Source: Pontederia crassipes (taxonomy: Eukaryota > Streptophyta > Magnoliopsida > Commelinales > Pontederiaceae). From it: DNA of 64,000 nt. The stretch is taken from NCBI GenBank assembly GCA_030549335.1, contig JAUKPH010000017.1, positions 14,159,501 to 14,223,500 of the forward strand, given 5' to 3'. The notes beneath the pieces were generated by a model. That model did not search any database. It was given only the letters and a program-made list of their open reading frames with translations, and had not been told where the DNA came from. The translations under genes were made by a program, and so were the position numbers. Shown here one piece after another: positions 61,858 to 64,000 of this stretch (positions are counted from its first letter, which is position 1; each line of letters opens with the position of its first letter).

Positions 61858-62975
61858 TTAAGATTTTGCAATTTCTACTATTGGGCTCTTTGGTCGCCAT
61901 TCTTTAGATGACATTGGTGATGTTGTTCTTGTTGATGATGATGTCAGTATTGCGATCACCTCCTTTTGTTGTGGTGGATTTGAAAATGCAGTGATGGTGG
62001 TAGATGGTACTTCTAAAGTTGAGCTCCTCTTTCGGACTTGTCCATTTTTGATTATGTACGGACTTGTCTCCATAATCCTCCACTTTGTAGTTCATGTTAT
62101 TTGTTGATAATATCTTTGTAGTTTCCTTCATCTCTGATATGGTTCTCGATGATGACAAGGGCACATGAAAATTGGCAGCCTACCTAAAATGCTTGCATTT
62201 TGAGATTGCGCCAAATAAGAAGATAAATTTGTTACTTCTCTCTCTAGTAGTTGAAATTTGGCTTCCATATCATCAAACCTTTGTTGAATCTTAGGTGCAT
62301 GCGATGAAGGTGAACTCTCATCGTGATCCTTGGCTTGATCTTTCAATTGCATCAAGTGAATCTCCAAATTATGGACGAGTTGGTTCTACAAAGAAAATCT
62401 CTTATCAATTGCATATATGAATTGCTTAAACATGTCCTCTAATTTGGTTCTTGACTTAGTTGATGAATTGATGGCAACATCTATCTTTGTGTTGTGTTGT
62501 GTCAGTTGAGTAATCTGATTCTCCATATTCTAAATGTACTCTTCCTGCGCAGAAAATTTGTTCATCAACATGTCTGTCATATGCGTAAGCAAGGATATCG
62601 GTCAGTTGAAATATCTTCTTATGAAAATTGTTGAACCTCCTTATTATAACTTGTGTTAGGAAGATTAGCACCAACTTGGATAATTTCTGATATTGAAGGG
62701 TCTCCAAGTTGTGTTTCTTCCTCAGTAATTATTTTATTGATATTTCCATATGACATGGGTTGTTTATTAGATTTATTTTTTTGTTGTCATTGAAAATTGA
62801 ACAATTTTTTTCCTATATCAAGATCAAAGAGAAGTGGATCCTTAAAAAAAATGTGTTGCTCAAAGGTCCAAGAGAGCAACTTGAACAATAGAGAGCAAAA
62901 AAAAAGAGAGAATAGGGAAAAGAGAACGCAGACCATTTTGAAAAAAAATACGAAGTGTTTTAGAAAAGTCGACAC
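61858..62975 (-). pseudogene. GAG-like remnant of the Tat/Athila-like element
   Basis: Minus-strand pieces in shifting frames include RFDDMEAKFQLLEREVTNLS followed by SYLAQSQNASILGRLP (about 62170-62280). This recalls the QL..LE..V..LA..L..GRLP stretch downstream of capsid in Tat/Athila GAG. Stops are frequent. The assignment rests on position and that one stretch. Confidence 0.35.
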
Positions 62976-63484
62976 ATGTCGTTTCCCAAATCACCGTCTG
63001 TTTGAGGAGGTTGAAAAGAGAAGATGGAACATGAGCCGTGTACTAATGAATGCAGACTATTTTGAACAAACACATAGCGTCTTATTTTTAAGAAAGTCGA
63101 CACTTGTCGCCCCCAAAAAAATCATAGACAAAAGGTAAACGTGGGCCATGTATAAGGGAACACGGACCGTGTTCAAGAAAGCACGAGATAACTACACGGG
63201 TCGTGTACCATAAATGCATACCGTATTACTTTTAGCGCAGCGCAAAAGCAACATAGGAGGGGGAAAACGCGGATTATGCATGGACCACACGGACATTTTA
63301 GAAGTGTCAACACATGTCGTCTTCCAAAAATAGTCCGTTTTAGGGGGGAAATAGAAACGATAAAAGAATCAGGGACTATGTCAAAATGATGCGGCTTGTT
63401 TTAGATGCAAAACACAATGAGGCATACGAAAAAAGAAAGAAAGATTAGAATATTTAAGAACCAATGAAGGAAAAGATAGAAAAA

Positions 63485-63503
63485 TCTCCGGCAATAGAGC
63501 AAA
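63485..63503 (-). other. Primer-binding site of the Tat/Athila-like element
   Basis: The minus strand reads TTTGCTCTATTGCCGGAGA, a decayed form of the TTTGGCGCCGTTGCCGGGGA start common in Tat/Athila elements. Confidence 0.65.
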
Positions 63504-64000
63504 AAACTTGATGTGATAATTTTGTATAACACAAACACTAGCAAGAGCACTAGGTCGAACCAAGTAATAAAGAGTGAGAAGAGTGTTGAACCCACGAAGA
63601 CTAGTCTATCTTTATTTTTTATCTTAATTTAATTAAATGAGGAAAACATATAATATTTGATTCAAAATAAATAAAACAAAGAAGATTAAAATTGATCAAG
63701 TCTAAAGTATCGAAATAAAATGATAAAAAATATTCATACAAGATGACAGTAACAATATTTTTCAATAAAAGATCTAAAACAAATTCGAATTTACAAATGG
63801 AAAGGATGCCATAAAGTAAAGGTCTCAAACCAGATGACCTAACTATCTTATTACAATATTAGAAAGAGAAAGTTCAACCGAATCAATCTCTAACTAACTT
63901 TTGATAAGATGTTTTAGCGATGCAATCCTATTTCAAAAACACCTCAACCGAGCGAGTTAATGATCCACAAATCTTTAAATTTCAACTGAGTAAATAGAGA

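Larger units (their letters stand above)
59950..64000 (-). mobile_element. Tat/Athila-like Ty3/gypsy element, truncated, runs off the right edge
   Basis: On the minus strand the 5' LTR enters from beyond 64000 and ends near 63510. Next come the primer site (63485-63503), a leader with CACGG..CCGTG motifs, a GAG-like region and about 3 kb of non-coding interior. A purine stretch before 60182 leads into the start of a 3' LTR (60181 to about 59950), cut where it meets the flank. No protease, reverse transcriptase or integrase is visible. It is either a large non-autonomous derivative or a deleted copy. Confidence 0.6.

Noticed and set aside
1..64000. tRNA, rRNA or organelle DNA insertions
   Set aside because: The only tRNA-like strings seen are retrotransposon primer sites. 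No complete cloverleaf, rRNA or plastid/mitochondrial gene was noticed, though a covariance search was not possible.

Overview
This is a plant nuclear window. The genes are split by GT..AG introns, coding exons are GC-richer than the AT-rich surroundings, and two genes belong to recognisable plant families. Retrotransposon primer-binding sites match plant initiator-Met tRNA, and Ty1/copia, Ty3/gypsy, hAT-like and Mutator-like elements are nested in one another. The species cannot be read from the sequence. The GC-rich first exons would suit a monocot, but that is only an impression.

Layout. 1-8977 (minus): a LAG1/LOH ceramide synthase gene, cut by the left edge inside its last exon. Its 5-kb first intron carries a 1.9-kb LTR element that encodes only a GAG (TR-GAG type). 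10.9-11.4 kb: a hAT-type MITE. 12854-13006 (minus): a possible 50-residue membrane peptide. 13.4-19.3 kb: a MITE, then a TIR-bordered segment split by a 4.9-kb copia element with intact target-site duplication but dead coding capacity. 20292-24583 (minus): a complete 13-exon chloroplast chaperonin-60 beta gene, most like the divergent beta-4 type (593 codons). 25.1-26.2 kb: a 1.05-kb hAT-like non-autonomous element. 26-37 kb: mostly AT-rich intergenic DNA with one unassigned exon, a candidate solo LTR carrying an array of GGTCGACC-type palindromes, a pyrimidine/purine switch region and a decayed copia fragment.

37.7-64 kb is built from repeats. Decayed Ty3/gypsy (Tat/Athila-like) pieces flank a direct tandem duplication: copy A 40566-45780, copy B 45781-59450. 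Each copy holds one version of a four-exon gene for a small single-pass membrane protein I do not recognise. Copy B reads through (128 aa), while copy A lacks 16 bases in exon 1 and is frameshifted. Copy B was later enlarged by an 8-kb chromodomain-type gypsy element and a 676-bp Mutator-like foldback element. Copy A gives the empty site for both.

There is no sign of genes acting as a cluster. The two clearly functional genes (sphingolipid synthesis and plastid protein folding) are unrelated neighbours. Novelty lies in the unknown membrane-protein pair, the palindrome arrays carried by several LTR families, the short peptide gene and the orphan exon.
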